64,000 nucleotides of DNA from Paraburkholderia sp. SOS3 (GTDB taxonomy: Bacteria > Pseudomonadota > Gammaproteobacteria > Burkholderiales > Burkholderiaceae). The stretch is taken from assembly GCF_001922345.1 (NCBI RefSeq), contig NZ_CP018811.1:1736001-1800000 (forward strand). Reading direction: 5' to 3'. The notes under the pieces are model-generated. The model was not told the DNA's origin. It was given only the letters and a program-made list of their open reading frames with translations, and did no database searches. The position numbers were made by a program, and so were the translations under genes. Positions 25,398-34,610 of the stretch are shown here, piece by piece. Every line of letters begins with the position of its first letter. Position 1 is the first letter of the stretch.

Positions 25398-26708
25398 CTA
25401 GCCTAGCTGCGCGAGCAACAGACGCTTGGCGCTGCCGAGCAGCGAAGGCACGGGCTCCGCGCTGACGTTGGTCATGCAAAGCAGGCCATCGACGGTCGCT
25501 ACCGAGATGTGTTGCGTCTGCGGCGCGCCGTGTACCGCGGCAGGCGTCACCCACTTGATGCGCAGGCGCCCCTCGCCGTACCGCGTCGGAATCGCAAGCC
25601 GCCCATAGTTGTCGATGCGCAGCGTCGGGGCGCGTTGGCGGTTGCCCATCACGAGCCGGTCCGGGTCGGCGCCGGCTGCGATCATCTCCAGCACCGGCGT
25701 CGAAAAGCCGCCCGCCGCTTCGACGGCCGTGCGCCGTATCGCGAGGCTTTGTTTGACGGCGCGTGCAAGATCCCAGAACGAAAGCGTCGTGGACGGTTCC
25801 AGCTCCGCGCTGCGCTGCGTCGGAAAAATCCCGAGATGCTCGCTTGCGCCGAGTAACGCGCGCGTGTCGAGCGAACTCGCACAGCGGATCGTATGGTCGC
25901 GCCATGAGCGCGACAGGGCCCGTCCGGCCAGCATCGCGGCGGCGCACAGCGCCGCATGCACGGACGCCTGTTCTTCGCGCGCGCGCCGTGTCATCAGCGA
26001 TGTGACCGACGGTTCGAGCCAGATCTGCTGAAGCAACGGCTGCTCGTCGCTCGCGGCAAGCAACGGGGCGGACAGGGAACGACGGTCATCACGCGTATGA
26101 CTATCCGTTTCGTCGTGTGATGAACCCGGCGGCGGGCCAAACGGCGCAGACTGCTCGCTCGTCGACAAACCCAGCAGTTCATCATGCGACGGCGCCATCG
26201 CGCGCGGACTGCCGAGCGCCTCGCCGGCCAGTGCGCGCATCAGATCGCGGATCAGCAAAATCAGCGAGCTACCGTCCAGTGCCGCATGATGGGCGCCCAG
26301 CACCAGCGTCGTGCGGTTGCGGCCGTAGAGGATCGACGCGCGCAGCAACGCATCGTCGGAACCGAAACGCGTGGCGAGTTCCGCCGATACGAGTTCAAAA
26401 AGACGGATGCCCGATTCGCTCGGCACCACCTGCAGCGCGAGCGGCGCATCGGGCATCAGCTCGAAACACGGGCGATAGCCGGGCCTTTGACGGATGCGCG
26501 AGGAGAGCACGGTGTGGCGCGCCTGGACCGTAGCGAGCGCCGCCGCCCATTGTTCGACCGTCGTGCGTCCTTCTACTTCCGCGGCGACGACAGTCGTGCG
26601 CGGCACGCGTTGCTGCAGCAGCCAGAAATACTCTTCGAATACGCCGAGCGTGCGCAGCGTTTTGCCGGGTCGGATCGACGCATGGTGGCGGGTGAGCGAA
26701 TCGGTCAT
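25398..26708 (-). CDS. stand-alone condensation-domain-like acyltransferase
   Basis: 436 aa. Carries the HHxxxDG catalytic motif (HHAALDG at 140-146, in LGAHHAALDGSSLILLI) of the chloramphenicol-acetyltransferase/condensation/PapA superfamily, with the second His as general base. N-terminal half begins with LGVFEEYFWLLQQRVP, and the C-terminal half has DNYGRLAIPTRYGEGRLRIKWVTPAAVHG, like the floor-loop region. The DFGW-type motif is not clear. No adenylation, thiolation or polyketide genes nearby, so it probably acts on a free or CoA-linked substrate rather than in a megasynthase. A ~45-residue polar insert (residues ~170-215) splits the two halves. Two GAACGTTC palindromes lie just upstream. 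Confidence 0.75.
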   Translation of the reverse strand: MTDSLTRHHASIRPGKTLRTLGVFEEYFWLLQQRVPRTTVVAAEVEGRTTVEQWAAALATVQARHTVLSSRIRQRPGYRPCFELMPDAPLALQVVPSESGIRLFELVSAELATRFGSDDALLRASILYGRNRTTLVLGAHHAALDGSSLILLIRDLMRALAGEALGSPRAMAPSHDELLGLSTSEQSAPFGPPPGSSHDETDSHTRDDRRSLSAPLLAASDEQPLLQQIWLEPSVTSLMTRRAREEQASVHAALCAAAMLAGRALSRSWRDHTIRCASSLDTRALLGASEHLGIFPTQRSAELEPSTTLSFWDLARAVKQSLAIRRTAVEAAGGFSTPVLEMIAAGADPDRLVMGNRQRAPTLRIDNYGRLAIPTRYGEGRLRIKWVTPAAVHGAPQTQHISVATVDGLLCMTNVSAEPVPSLLGSAKRLLLAQLG

Positions 26709-26719
26709 GAGCGGCCCTC

Positions 26720-26751
26720 GAACGTTCAGGCAAGTCCTTATTAGAACGTTC
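26720..26751 (-). promoter_or_regulatory. twin GAACGTTC palindromes (candidate operator)
   Basis: The 8-bp palindrome GAACGTTC occurs at 26720-26727 and 26744-26751, 24 bp apart, 12-43 bp before the start of the condensation-like gene. Identical palindromes at this spacing suggest a dimeric regulator binding two sites. The regulator is not identifiable. Confidence 0.45.
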
Positions 26752-26908
26752 CTGGGCGCAACCTATTCCCGTCCGACTAATAGCGCGCTAATACGGCATC
26801 CCGCGCGCACCACCATAGGATGGTATCGCTTGGAATGCATGGCAACTCAGAAGTGAGCGATCGGCACGGATACGAGGCCTGTTCCCCGATCTGCCGCCGG
26901 CCCAGCTG

Positions 26909-29278
26909 TCAGACTGGCTGACCGCTCGTGCTCGGCGCGTCGCTCGTGTCGCCGTCGCTGCGCTCGCGCGGCAGCGCACGCGTGCGCAAGCCGCACACGC
27001 CGAACTTGTCGAGCAGCGCCGGAATGCCGTCGCTCGGCACGGGGCGCGAGAACAGGAAGCCTTGCGCTTCGATCTGCCCGAGCGCCGCGAGCCACGCGAC
27101 CTGTTCCTCGGTCTCGGTGCCTTCGACGACGACGGTCAGCCCGAGCGAGCGCGCCAGATTGACGATCGCGGTCACCATCACGCAGACGCTGCGGTCGCCC
27201 GGAACGGCCTGGACGAACGAGCGGTCCACCTTCAGCGTATCGACCGAGAAGCGGTTCAGATACGACAGCGACGAATAGCCGGTGCCGAAATCGTCGAGCG
27301 CGATGCGCACGCCGAGCCGCTTCAGCGCGAAGATTTTCTCCGAGACGAGATCCGGAAATTCCATCATCGCGGTCTCGGTGATCTCGAGTTCGAGGCGTCG
27401 CGCGGGAATGCCGCTGTCTTCGATCGCGCGCGCAATCGTATCGAACAGATCGCCGCGCCAGAACTGCACGGCCGAAATATTGACCGCGAGCGACAGCGAT
27501 TCGTAGCCTTGCGCCTGCCACTGCGCGAGCTGGCGGCAGGCCGTCTGGATGACGAAGTCGCCGATCGGCACGATCAGGCCCGTCGACTCCGCAACGGGAA
27601 TGAACTCGTTCGCCGGAATCAGGCCATGTTGCGGATGGTTCCAGCGCACGAGCGCCTCGAAGCCCGTAATGCAGCGGCGCGTCAGGTCGATCTTGGGCTG
27701 GTACGCGAGAAACAGCTGCCCGTCGGCGAGCGCAATGCGCAGTTGCTGCTCCCACTTCATCAAATGGTCGGCGCGGTGCGAGAGCTGCGGCGAATAGAAC
27801 TGATAGCAGTTCTTGCCCGCGTCCTTCGCGCTGTACATCGCGAGATCGGCTTTCTTCAACAGATCGATCTCGCTTTCGTTCGCAATCGAGTAGAGCGCGA
27901 TGCCGATGCTCGCATGCAGCACGAAGCTGCTGCCGCGCACCTCGAACGGCGTCGCGAACACGTCCGACGCCGCCTCGGCGGCCGCGACCGCGCGTTCTTC
28001 GACATCGTCGCCTTTGACGATCACGACGAACTCGTCGCCGCCGATGCGCGACAGCGTGCCCACGCCGGCCACGGCATCGGCGAGGCGCGCCGCCGTCATT
28101 TGCAGGACGATGTCGCCGGCGTTGTGGCCGAGCGTGTCGTTGACGGTCTTGAAGTTGTCGAGGTCGATAAACAGAATGGCGAGCCGCCCGACGTTCGATG
28201 TCTGCGCAACTTCATGGTGAAGAATCTGCAGCGTGGAATAGCGGTTGCGCAAGCCGGTCAGCAGATCGTATTCGACGAGGTGCGTCATCTCGCGTTCGCG
28301 GCCAAGCAGCTTGCCGATCAGCCCTGTCGCGACCGCGAAGAAGCCGAGCATCGCGAGCGAGATGAAGCTCGCCATCAGCAGATAGACGTTGCGCGTGTGG
28401 TTGTAGTCGGCGAATTCTTCGGCCTGCGACAGACCGACGAGCACGCCTAACGGATAGCCGTCGATATGCCGGTACGACACGACGCGCGTGACGTTATCGA
28501 TCGGGTCCACATAGGTGCCCGACACATGCTCGGAGGTCGGATAGGTGCCGCTCGCGGTGAACACGCCCGAGGCGCGGTCGTCGTTGCCGGTGCGGCGCGC
28601 GAGCACGGTGCCGTCGTCCGAGATCACCGCGATCACGCCGTCGCGGCCGATCGCCGCGTTGTTATAGAAGTCGGTGGTGAAGTAGCTCGGGTCTTCGGAG
28701 ACCACGACCACGCCTGCGAACGAGCCGTCGGGATGGTTCAGACGCCGCGTCATCTGCAGCGTCCAGTGGCCGGAGACGCGGCCGAGCACCGGCTTGCTGA
28801 TGTAAAGCTGGTCGTCGTTCTCGTGCTCGTGCACCTTGAAATGTTCGCGGTCCGACAGATCGATCGGGCGCGGGTTCGCTTCTGCGGTGTTGGCGATCAG
28901 TTTGCCGTGCTCGTCGATCAGCGACACCTGCACGAGCGTCTCGCTCTGCACGACGCCTTTCTCGACGGTGCTCGCGAGATCGAAGCGGGCCGGGGATTTT
29001 TCGAGTTCGAATTTGACGAAGCGCGTGATCTGGTCGACCTGGTGAATCGCCTTCACCGTATGCTGTTCGAGCGCAGCGGAAAGAATGCCTGCCGACGCCA
29101 TCGCTTCCCGATAGGTCGATTCTTTCTCGACCGACAGCCGCGCGAAGATGACAGTCCATAGCAGCACGAGCACCAGCACGCCGAGCGCCGGGATCGCGAG
29201 CAGCGCGCGGCGGCGCGAGGCGGCCGGGTCAAGCCGGTGCCTGGCTTCGCGTACGCTGGAGTGATGGAGCTGATTCAT
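26909..29278 (-). CDS. cyclic-di-GMP enzyme: cache sensor, GGDEF and EAL
   Basis: 789 aa. Membrane helix at ~27-46, periplasmic dCache-like sensor ~50-290 (EHFKVHEHENDDQLYISKPVLGR), second helix ~298-322, then GGDEF domain (intact GGDEF at 413-417) and EAL domain (EALVRW from 541, ITETAMME, LDDFGTGYSSLSYL, VKVDRSFV-like VDTLKVDRSFV, VVVEGTET). Both active-site motifs look complete, so synthesis and breakdown of c-di-GMP are possible. The product-inhibition RxxD before GGDEF is absent (AGVG there). It should respond to an extracytoplasmic ligand and tune motility or biofilm. Monocistronic. Confidence 0.93.
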   Translation of the reverse strand: MNQLHHSSVREARHRLDPAASRRRALLAIPALGVLVLVLLWTVIFARLSVEKESTYREAMASAGILSAALEQHTVKAIHQVDQITRFVKFELEKSPARFDLASTVEKGVVQSETLVQVSLIDEHGKLIANTAEANPRPIDLSDREHFKVHEHENDDQLYISKPVLGRVSGHWTLQMTRRLNHPDGSFAGVVVVSEDPSYFTTDFYNNAAIGRDGVIAVISDDGTVLARRTGNDDRASGVFTASGTYPTSEHVSGTYVDPIDNVTRVVSYRHIDGYPLGVLVGLSQAEEFADYNHTRNVYLLMASFISLAMLGFFAVATGLIGKLLGREREMTHLVEYDLLTGLRNRYSTLQILHHEVAQTSNVGRLAILFIDLDNFKTVNDTLGHNAGDIVLQMTAARLADAVAGVGTLSRIGGDEFVVIVKGDDVEERAVAAAEAASDVFATPFEVRGSSFVLHASIGIALYSIANESEIDLLKKADLAMYSAKDAGKNCYQFYSPQLSHRADHLMKWEQQLRIALADGQLFLAYQPKIDLTRRCITGFEALVRWNHPQHGLIPANEFIPVAESTGLIVPIGDFVIQTACRQLAQWQAQGYESLSLAVNISAVQFWRGDLFDTIARAIEDSGIPARRLELEITETAMMEFPDLVSEKIFALKRLGVRIALDDFGTGYSSLSYLNRFSVDTLKVDRSFVQAVPGDRSVCVMVTAIVNLARSLGLTVVVEGTETEEQVAWLAALGQIEAQGFLFSRPVPSDGIPALLDKFGVCGLRTRALPRERSDGDTSDAPSTSGQPV

Positions 29279-29871
29279 CGAGAGTGGACCGCGACCCTAT
29301 GGCTTATGACTGCGCTGCTTGCGACGCTTCAGGCAGTGTTTGTGTTCGTTCGACGACTGCGCTAACGGTAACCCGGCTGCATGGTAAGCGAAGTACCGGC
29401 ATTTGATGCGCAATGCGGTCTGGCGTCGTGCGGAACCATCCGGTCGATCCGCGCCCGAGGTCATCGGTTAGGTTTTGATATTACTGAATGCCTCAGGATT
29501 AAGAAAGCGTTCACGCATCGGGTATACGCGTGCTTTTCAAAGGCCTTGTGGTGCGCTGCCGGTGCCGCGGCACGCCGCCCGAAGAGCCGCGCGCAGCGGG
29601 CGTTTCAGCAGGACCGGAGCAGACGCTCCGGTCGCGGTTCGCCGCATTTGCCAAGGGCTGGCCTTGCTTGAATAGGCACGGCCATTTCCACTAATCCGCT
29701 TTATGGTGCAACAAGCGCGATGCACGTTGCATGAAAAGAAAGGAAGCGCCATGTTTGCATAGCGATGCTATGCGAATTCGTTGTATTTGCAGCACTTCAA
29801 TTTAAATTGATTTTTGCGGCGACTTCTTGCAAGTCGCGCCGCGTTGCGGTGTTCCCAGATGTTCTCGCGTA
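29279..29871. other. 593-bp intergenic stretch
   Basis: Between two minus-strand genes. I see no convincing gene; open frames here have poor composition and no ribosome sites. A hairpin GACCGGAGC/GCTCCGGTC (29612-29633, 4-nt loop) lacks a U-tract. An AT-richer run near 29765-29825 could hold a promoter or 3' end, without clear boxes. Confidence 0.5.
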
Positions 29872-30804
29872 TCAGCCGAGCCTGAACGTGCCATCGACGA
29901 TGGTGACGGACGCGCCGCCGATCCATGTCTTGCCCGCTGCATCGTCGTAATGAACGGCGACGTCGCCGGCGCGGCCGAGCACCGTACCCTGGCGCACGGT
30001 GTAGCGCTCGCCCGGACGGCGCTGTTGTGTGGTTAGCAGGCATGCAAGCGCGGCGTTCGCGCTGCCCGTCACCGGGTCTTCGCCGAGGCCGAATGCGTCG
30101 CCGGTCATCAGGCAACGCACCTCGAACGTCGCGGGTCCGCCTGGCGGATGCGGACCATAAGCTGCAAGCCCATGCGCGCCGACCGAGTGCGCGATCCCGG
30201 CGAGTGCGTGCGCATCGGGTTCGAGCGCGAGACAGTCGCTTGCCGATGCGAGCCGCACGACGAGCCACGGCGCGCCGTTGTCGACGCCGCACGGCGCCGC
30301 GCCGAAGTCGATCGCGTCGCTGTGCAAGGCGGCCGAAAGCGCCGCGTACTGCGCGTCGGGCAACGGCGCGATGCGTGCCGGCGGCGCCGCAAAGGCCCAT
30401 GCGCCGCCGCGATGCGATGGTGTCGATGGGTCCGCCGCAGCCGTTGCATCGGCTGCGCCAAGCGCCACGAGTTCGACGAGACCGACGCCGCATTGCTGAA
30501 CCAGCCGTCCCGCCTGCTTCGGCCGATAACCGCTTTCGAGCAGTGCATGCGCGGTGCCGAGCGTCGGATGGCCCGCGAACGGCAACTCGCGGCCGGGCGT
30601 GAAGATGCGCACGCGATAGTCGGCGGCCGGGTCCGTCGGTTTGCACAGAAAGGTGGTTTCGGACAGATTCGTCCAGCGCGCGATGGCCTGCATCTGGTCG
30701 CTGCCGAGTTCGTCCGCATCGAATACGACCGCAAGCGGATTGCCTTTGAACGGTACCGAAGTGAAAACGTCGACTTGCTTGAAGCGGGCAGTGCGCGCGG
30801 TCAT
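29872..30804 (-). CDS. PhzF family isomerase
   Basis: 310 aa from MTARTARFKQV. PhzF/diaminopimelate-epimerase fold: N-terminal VDVFTSVPFKGNPLAVVFDA, catalytic Glu49 in WTNLSETTFL, RIFTPGRELPFAGHPTLGTAHAL, and the second-half GEDPVTGSANAALACLL. The best-studied member isomerises DHHA in phenazine synthesis, but no other phz genes are here, so the substrate is open. Last gene in a minus-strand run with RidA, a PLP aminotransferase, an EamA exporter and a VOC protein, which suggests amino-acid-like substrates. Confidence 0.92.
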   Translation of the reverse strand: MTARTARFKQVDVFTSVPFKGNPLAVVFDADELGSDQMQAIARWTNLSETTFLCKPTDPAADYRVRIFTPGRELPFAGHPTLGTAHALLESGYRPKQAGRLVQQCGVGLVELVALGAADATAAADPSTPSHRGGAWAFAAPPARIAPLPDAQYAALSAALHSDAIDFGAAPCGVDNGAPWLVVRLASASDCLALEPDAHALAGIAHSVGAHGLAAYGPHPPGGPATFEVRCLMTGDAFGLGEDPVTGSANAALACLLTTQQRRPGERYTVRQGTVLGRAGDVAVHYDDAAGKTWIGGASVTIVDGTFRLG

Positions 30805-30917
30805 CGTGCTTCCTGGTGGCGGATGTCGAACAGCGGCGGGAGCCGATCGCGAGCGGCCGGCAGCATGCATGGCCGCGTCGCGCGTCGCTCGCGAAAGCGT
30901 GGATGCTCAGGCGAAGT

Positions 30918-31382
30918 TCACGCCACTTCGGCGATCAGTTCGATTTCGACGCATGCGCCGAGCGGAATCTGCGCGACGCCGAACGCCGAGCGCGCATGTT
31001 TGCCACGCTCGCCAAACACGTCGACGAAGAACTCGGAGGCGCCGTTCGTGACGAGATGCTGTTCGGTGAACGACAGCGTGGAGTTGACGAGGCTCATCAC
31101 CTTGACGATGCGCGTGACGCGGTTGAGGTCGCCGACGTGCGCGTGGAGCGTCGCGAGCAGATCGATTGCGATCGAGCGGGCCGCTGCTTTGCCTTCTTCG
31201 GTGGAGAGGTTCTCGCCGAGCTTGCCGACCCACGGCTTGCCGTCCTTCTTCGCGATATGGCCCGACAGGTAGACGGTGTTGCCGCTTTGCGCGCTCATCA
31301 CGTAGGCGGCGGCCGGGGCGCCGGCGGTCGGCAGTTCGATGCCGAGTTCCTTCAGTTTGTCGTAGACGTTTGCTTGAGCCAT
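30918..31382 (-). CDS. RidA family enamine/imine deaminase-like protein
   Basis: 154 aa, start at MAQANVYDKL with GAAAGGACT upstream. YjgF/YER057c/UK114 fold: NTVYLSGHI, TEEGKAAARSIAIDLLATL, VTRIVKVMSLVNS and the Arg of ARSAFGVAQIPLGACVEIE. RidA proteins hydrolyse reactive enamine/imine intermediates released by PLP enzymes. Here the aminotransferase gene lies directly upstream (49 bp), a fitting partner. It belongs to the longer RidA subgroup, and its exact activity is unproven. Confidence 0.9.
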   Translation of the reverse strand: MAQANVYDKLKELGIELPTAGAPAAAYVMSAQSGNTVYLSGHIAKKDGKPWVGKLGENLSTEEGKAAARSIAIDLLATLHAHVGDLNRVTRIVKVMSLVNSTLSFTEQHLVTNGASEFFVDVFGERGKHARSAFGVAQIPLGACVEIELIAEVA

Positions 31383-31431
31383 GGTCAGTCCTTTCGGCGA
31401 GTGTAAAACCTCAATGGTAGCGCCGTTGCGA

Positions 31432-32649
31432 TCAGATGCGCGCGCGCACGAGCGTCGCAAGCCGCGCGATGCCGGCGTCGATCTTCTCGGGCGGCACGGT
31501 GACGAACGACAGGCGCAGCGTGTTGTGCTGTGCTTCATTCGCATAGAACGGCGCGCCGGGCACGAACGCGACGTTTTGCGCGATTGCTTCTTCGAGTAGT
31601 TTCATCGTGTCGATCGCGGGCGGCAGTTGCGCCCACACGAACATGCCGCCCTCGGGCCGGGTCCAGGTCACGCCTTCCGGCATGTAGCGCTCGAGCGCCG
31701 CGAGCATCGCCGCGCACTGATCGCGGTACAGCGCGCGGATGGTCGGCACGTGCGTATCGAGAAAGCCGTCCTTGACCACTTCATGCACGATGCGCTGCGT
31801 GAAGCTCGGCGTGTGCAGGTCGGTGGCCTGCTTCGCCTGCACGAGTTTGAAGTGCAATTCTTCGGGCGCGACGATGTAGCCGACGCGCAGGCCCGGTGCC
31901 AGCACCTTCGAGAACGAGCCGAGATGCACGATATGCTCGGGCGCCATCGACAGCATCGTCGGCAACGGCTCGCCGCGGTAGTCGAGCGCGCCGTACGGGT
32001 CGTCTTCGATCACCGGAAACGGCGCGCGCTGCGCGAACGCGGCGAGTTCGCGCCGGCGCTCGACGGCCATGCGCCGGCCCGTCGGGTTCTGGAAATTCGG
32101 CTGCGCGTAAAGCAGGCGCGCGCCCGCGGTCAGTTCCGCTGTGAGCGCGGCGGGGATCAGGCCGGACTCGTCGGTCGGCACCTGCACGTAGCGCGGCTCG
32201 TACAGCGAGAACGATTGCAGCGCGCCGAGATAGGTCGGCGTTTCGACGAGCACCGGGCTTTGCGGGCAGACCAGCACTTTGCCGAGCAGATCGAGCGCCT
32301 GTTGCGAGCCGGTCGTGATCAGCACCTGCGTCGGACGGATCTGCACGCTACCGTTTGCGCCGTGCGCCGAATGGCGCGCGGCGATCCATTCGCGCAGCGG
32401 CAGATACCCCTCGGTCGCGCTGTACTGAAGCGCGGCGCCCGGCGTATCGCGCAGAATGCGGTCCGAGGCCGCGCGCATCCGTTCCGCGGGAAAGGTGGAG
32501 GGGGCCGGCAGGCCGCCCGCGAACGAAATGACGTCGGGCCGTTCGGTTACCTTGAGAATTTCGCGGATGGCGGAACTCGTGAGCTTGCGCGCCCGTTCGG
32601 ACAATTGCCACGAGCGGGTGCTCACGTTGGTCAGATCGCTTGGGTCCAC
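31432..32649 (-). CDS. PLP-dependent aminotransferase, class I (2-aminoadipate/valine type)
   Basis: 405 aa from a GTG at 32649, the only start that precedes the fold without a stretch of Arg-rich sequence; GAGGA lies ~9 bases upstream. Fold type I aminotransferase: VISFAGGLPAPSTFPAE, LITTGSQQALDLLGKVL, YAQPNFQNPTGRRM, the PLP-lysine in HLGSFSKVLAPGLRVGYIV, EGGMFVWAQLP, FVPGAPFYA. Resembles MocR-type C-terminal domains and LysN/2-aminoadipate aminotransferases. Likely transfers an amino group to 2-oxoglutarate; its amino donor is unknown. Middle of the VOC-EamA-aminotransferase-RidA-PhzF run. Confidence 0.9.
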   Translation of the reverse strand: MDPSDLTNVSTRSWQLSERARKLTSSAIREILKVTERPDVISFAGGLPAPSTFPAERMRAASDRILRDTPGAALQYSATEGYLPLREWIAARHSAHGANGSVQIRPTQVLITTGSQQALDLLGKVLVCPQSPVLVETPTYLGALQSFSLYEPRYVQVPTDESGLIPAALTAELTAGARLLYAQPNFQNPTGRRMAVERRRELAAFAQRAPFPVIEDDPYGALDYRGEPLPTMLSMAPEHIVHLGSFSKVLAPGLRVGYIVAPEELHFKLVQAKQATDLHTPSFTQRIVHEVVKDGFLDTHVPTIRALYRDQCAAMLAALERYMPEGVTWTRPEGGMFVWAQLPPAIDTMKLLEEAIAQNVAFVPGAPFYANEAQHNTLRLSFVTVPPEKIDAGIARLATLVRARI

Positions 32650-32713
32650 GTTGGGGGTCCTCGTCTGCTTGTGGTGACGTCTTGCGTTGATGTCATGCTT
32701 GCTCGACTGCCGT

Positions 32714-33622
32714 TCAGCTTGTGCGAACCGCGCGCGGCGCCGTCTGCACCGTCGCACGGCGGCCGAGCATCACGGTGGCGATGACTGCTGCGGCAAAAAT
32801 CCACGTCGACGGCGCGACGCTTTCGCCGAAAAACAGCGCCGAAAACGCCATCGTGAAGAAAATCTGCAGCAGTTGCACCTGGCCGACGCGCGCGATGCCG
32901 CCCATCGCGAGCCCCGCGTACCACGCGAAAAAGCCGAGGAACTGCGAAAAGAACGCCACATAGGCGAACGCGAGCCACGTCTTGAGCGCAACCGGCCCCG
33001 GGTGCAGCAGATGCTGCTGCCACGCGAGCCAGCCGACCGGCAGCGCAAGAAACGGCGCGGATACGACGAGCGCCCAGCAGATGACTTGCCAGCCGCCGAT
33101 CTGTTTCGCGAGCCGCGCGCCTTCCGCGTAACCGAGCGCGCCGATGCCGACCGCGACGAGCATGAGCAGGTCGCCTGCCTGCGGTGCGCCGCCGCCCGCC
33201 TCGAACGCGAATGCGACGACGATCGCGCTGCCCGCGAGCGCGCACGACCAGAAGAGCTTCGACGGCCGTTCGTGCGAGAGCCACGCCGCGTAGATCGCGA
33301 CGCACAACGGCTGCAAGCCGTTGACGACCGCACCGTGCGAGGCGGGCACGTACTTCATCGACCATGCGGAGAACACCGGAAACGCGATCACCACGCCGAG
33401 CGAGACGACGCAGAGGCTTTTCAGCTGGGCCCAGTTCGGCAGCCGTTCGCGGCGCCAGAGGAGCAGCGCGCCGGCAGGCACGGCGGCGACGAGCGCGCGG
33501 CCGAGCCCGTTCAGCAGCGGGTGCCATTCGGCCACGACGATGCGCGTCATCGGCAGCGTGAGGCTGAACACCACCACGCCGATCAGGCCGAGCAGCATGC
33601 CTTGGGATTCGCGCGAATTCAT
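32714..33622 (-). CDS. EamA/DMT-family transporter
   Basis: 302 aa, ten hydrophobic segments in two EamA repeats (repeat 1 starts LLGLIGVVVFSLTLPMTRI; repeat 2 near LLMLVAVGIGALGYAEGARL). Drug/metabolite transporters of this type export amino acids or metabolites from the cytoplasm. Gap of 64 bp to the aminotransferase and 16 bp from the VOC gene imply one transcript; the likely cargo is a product or inducer of this unit, by inference. Confidence 0.9.
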   Translation of the reverse strand: MNSRESQGMLLGLIGVVVFSLTLPMTRIVVAEWHPLLNGLGRALVAAVPAGALLLWRRERLPNWAQLKSLCVVSLGVVIAFPVFSAWSMKYVPASHGAVVNGLQPLCVAIYAAWLSHERPSKLFWSCALAGSAIVVAFAFEAGGGAPQAGDLLMLVAVGIGALGYAEGARLAKQIGGWQVICWALVVSAPFLALPVGWLAWQQHLLHPGPVALKTWLAFAYVAFFSQFLGFFAWYAGLAMGGIARVGQVQLLQIFFTMAFSALFFGESVAPSTWIFAAAVIATVMLGRRATVQTAPRAVRTS

Positions 33623-33638
33623 GGCTTCGACGGCTCCG

Positions 33639-34325
33639 TTATTTGAGTGTGCGCAGACCGCCCGGCGTCTCGAACTCGGCGACGAGCGCGGGTGCGCCGT
33701 CGGTTGCGGCGAGTTTGATCAGATGCGCGGCGCCGAGCCAGTCGAGGTGAGCCGCAATCAGATCGGCTTGCGGATGCACGGCGCTAAGCGTTCTCAATGC
33801 AATACCCGATTCGGGCAGGCGCTGCGTCGGATGTAATGCCGTGCTCCATTGGATCAGCGTCGGCACGATGCCGTCGCCGGCGTGCTGCCAGCTCGGGAAT
33901 GCGCCGTCGTCGGGCACCGACAGGCCCCACGTGAAATCGCCGCGCGTCATCGGCACGACAGGCGCAATCCGCTCGGGGTATTGCGCCTGCCAGCGCGCGA
34001 GATCTTTCGGCCGCTCGACGCGCGCCACCCAGTGCGACAGATACGGGCCGCTGTCGAGCCGCGCGGCGAGCGCGGGGTCGTCGAGCGCGAAGAGGCGCGG
34101 GCGGGCCGCGCCGTCGGTGGGTTCGGGCGCGTCGGGATCGACCGCGATCACCTCGAGATAGACGCCGCCCCACAGGTTCAGCAGCCGGTTGCTCGTGCGC
34201 ATCAGCGGATGCGAGCCGCCGCCGGACGGCGCGACGCCGAGCGTGTCGGCGACATATTGCGAACCTTCGTCGAGCGTGCGGGCCGAGACGACGAGATGAT
34301 CGAGGCGAAGCGGGTGGACGGTCAT
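33639..34325 (-). CDS. VOC / glyoxalase-like domain protein
   Basis: 228 aa from MTVHPLRLDHL. The N-terminal LDHLVVSARTLDEGSQYVADTLGV and later NRLLNLWGGVYLEVIAVDP match the glyoxalase-like (PF13468-type) fold. His in DHLVV and Glu in YLEV fit metal ligands, but a full set is not evident, so the enzyme may be metal-dependent or not. First gene of the minus-strand run that faces the divergent MocR regulator across 285 bp. Confidence 0.85.
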   Translation of the reverse strand: MTVHPLRLDHLVVSARTLDEGSQYVADTLGVAPSGGGSHPLMRTSNRLLNLWGGVYLEVIAVDPDAPEPTDGAARPRLFALDDPALAARLDSGPYLSHWVARVERPKDLARWQAQYPERIAPVVPMTRGDFTWGLSVPDDGAFPSWQHAGDGIVPTLIQWSTALHPTQRLPESGIALRTLSAVHPQADLIAAHLDWLGAAHLIKLAATDGAPALVAEFETPGGLRTLK

Positions 34326-34566
34326 GGCGGATCGAAAAAACAGTTGTGCAGCGGCGGGGCGGACGCAATGCGGCGCGAAGCTTCGCGCTGCCGCGGTAAA
34401 GGCTTCAAGCATACCCGCTCCGGCGTAGCGGCCCGGTGCTGCGCAGCCCGCAGATGCGACGTGCCGCACGCCCGCCTGCTGCCCGATGGCATGGCGCACG
34501 CGCGGCAGCAAGGTGTACGGTTACCCCGAAGTCTGTCGAATGTATCGTCTGCGACCTGCACAGTAA

Positions 34567-34597
34567 CGGTACAATCGCACAGGTAGTCCTCGGTACA
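34567..34597 (+). promoter_or_regulatory. CGGTACA direct repeat (candidate MocR operator)
   Basis: CGGTACA at 34567-34573 and again at 34591-34597, 24 bp apart, just before the MocR gene start and between the two divergent units. MocR-type regulators often bind direct repeats; this assignment is inference. Confidence 0.4.
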
Positions 34598-34610
34598 GTT
34601 GGAGTCAGCC

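Noticed and set aside
29381..29671. Plus-strand frame in the 593-bp gap
   Set aside because: No ribosome site, Cys/Arg-rich unlikely composition, no family.
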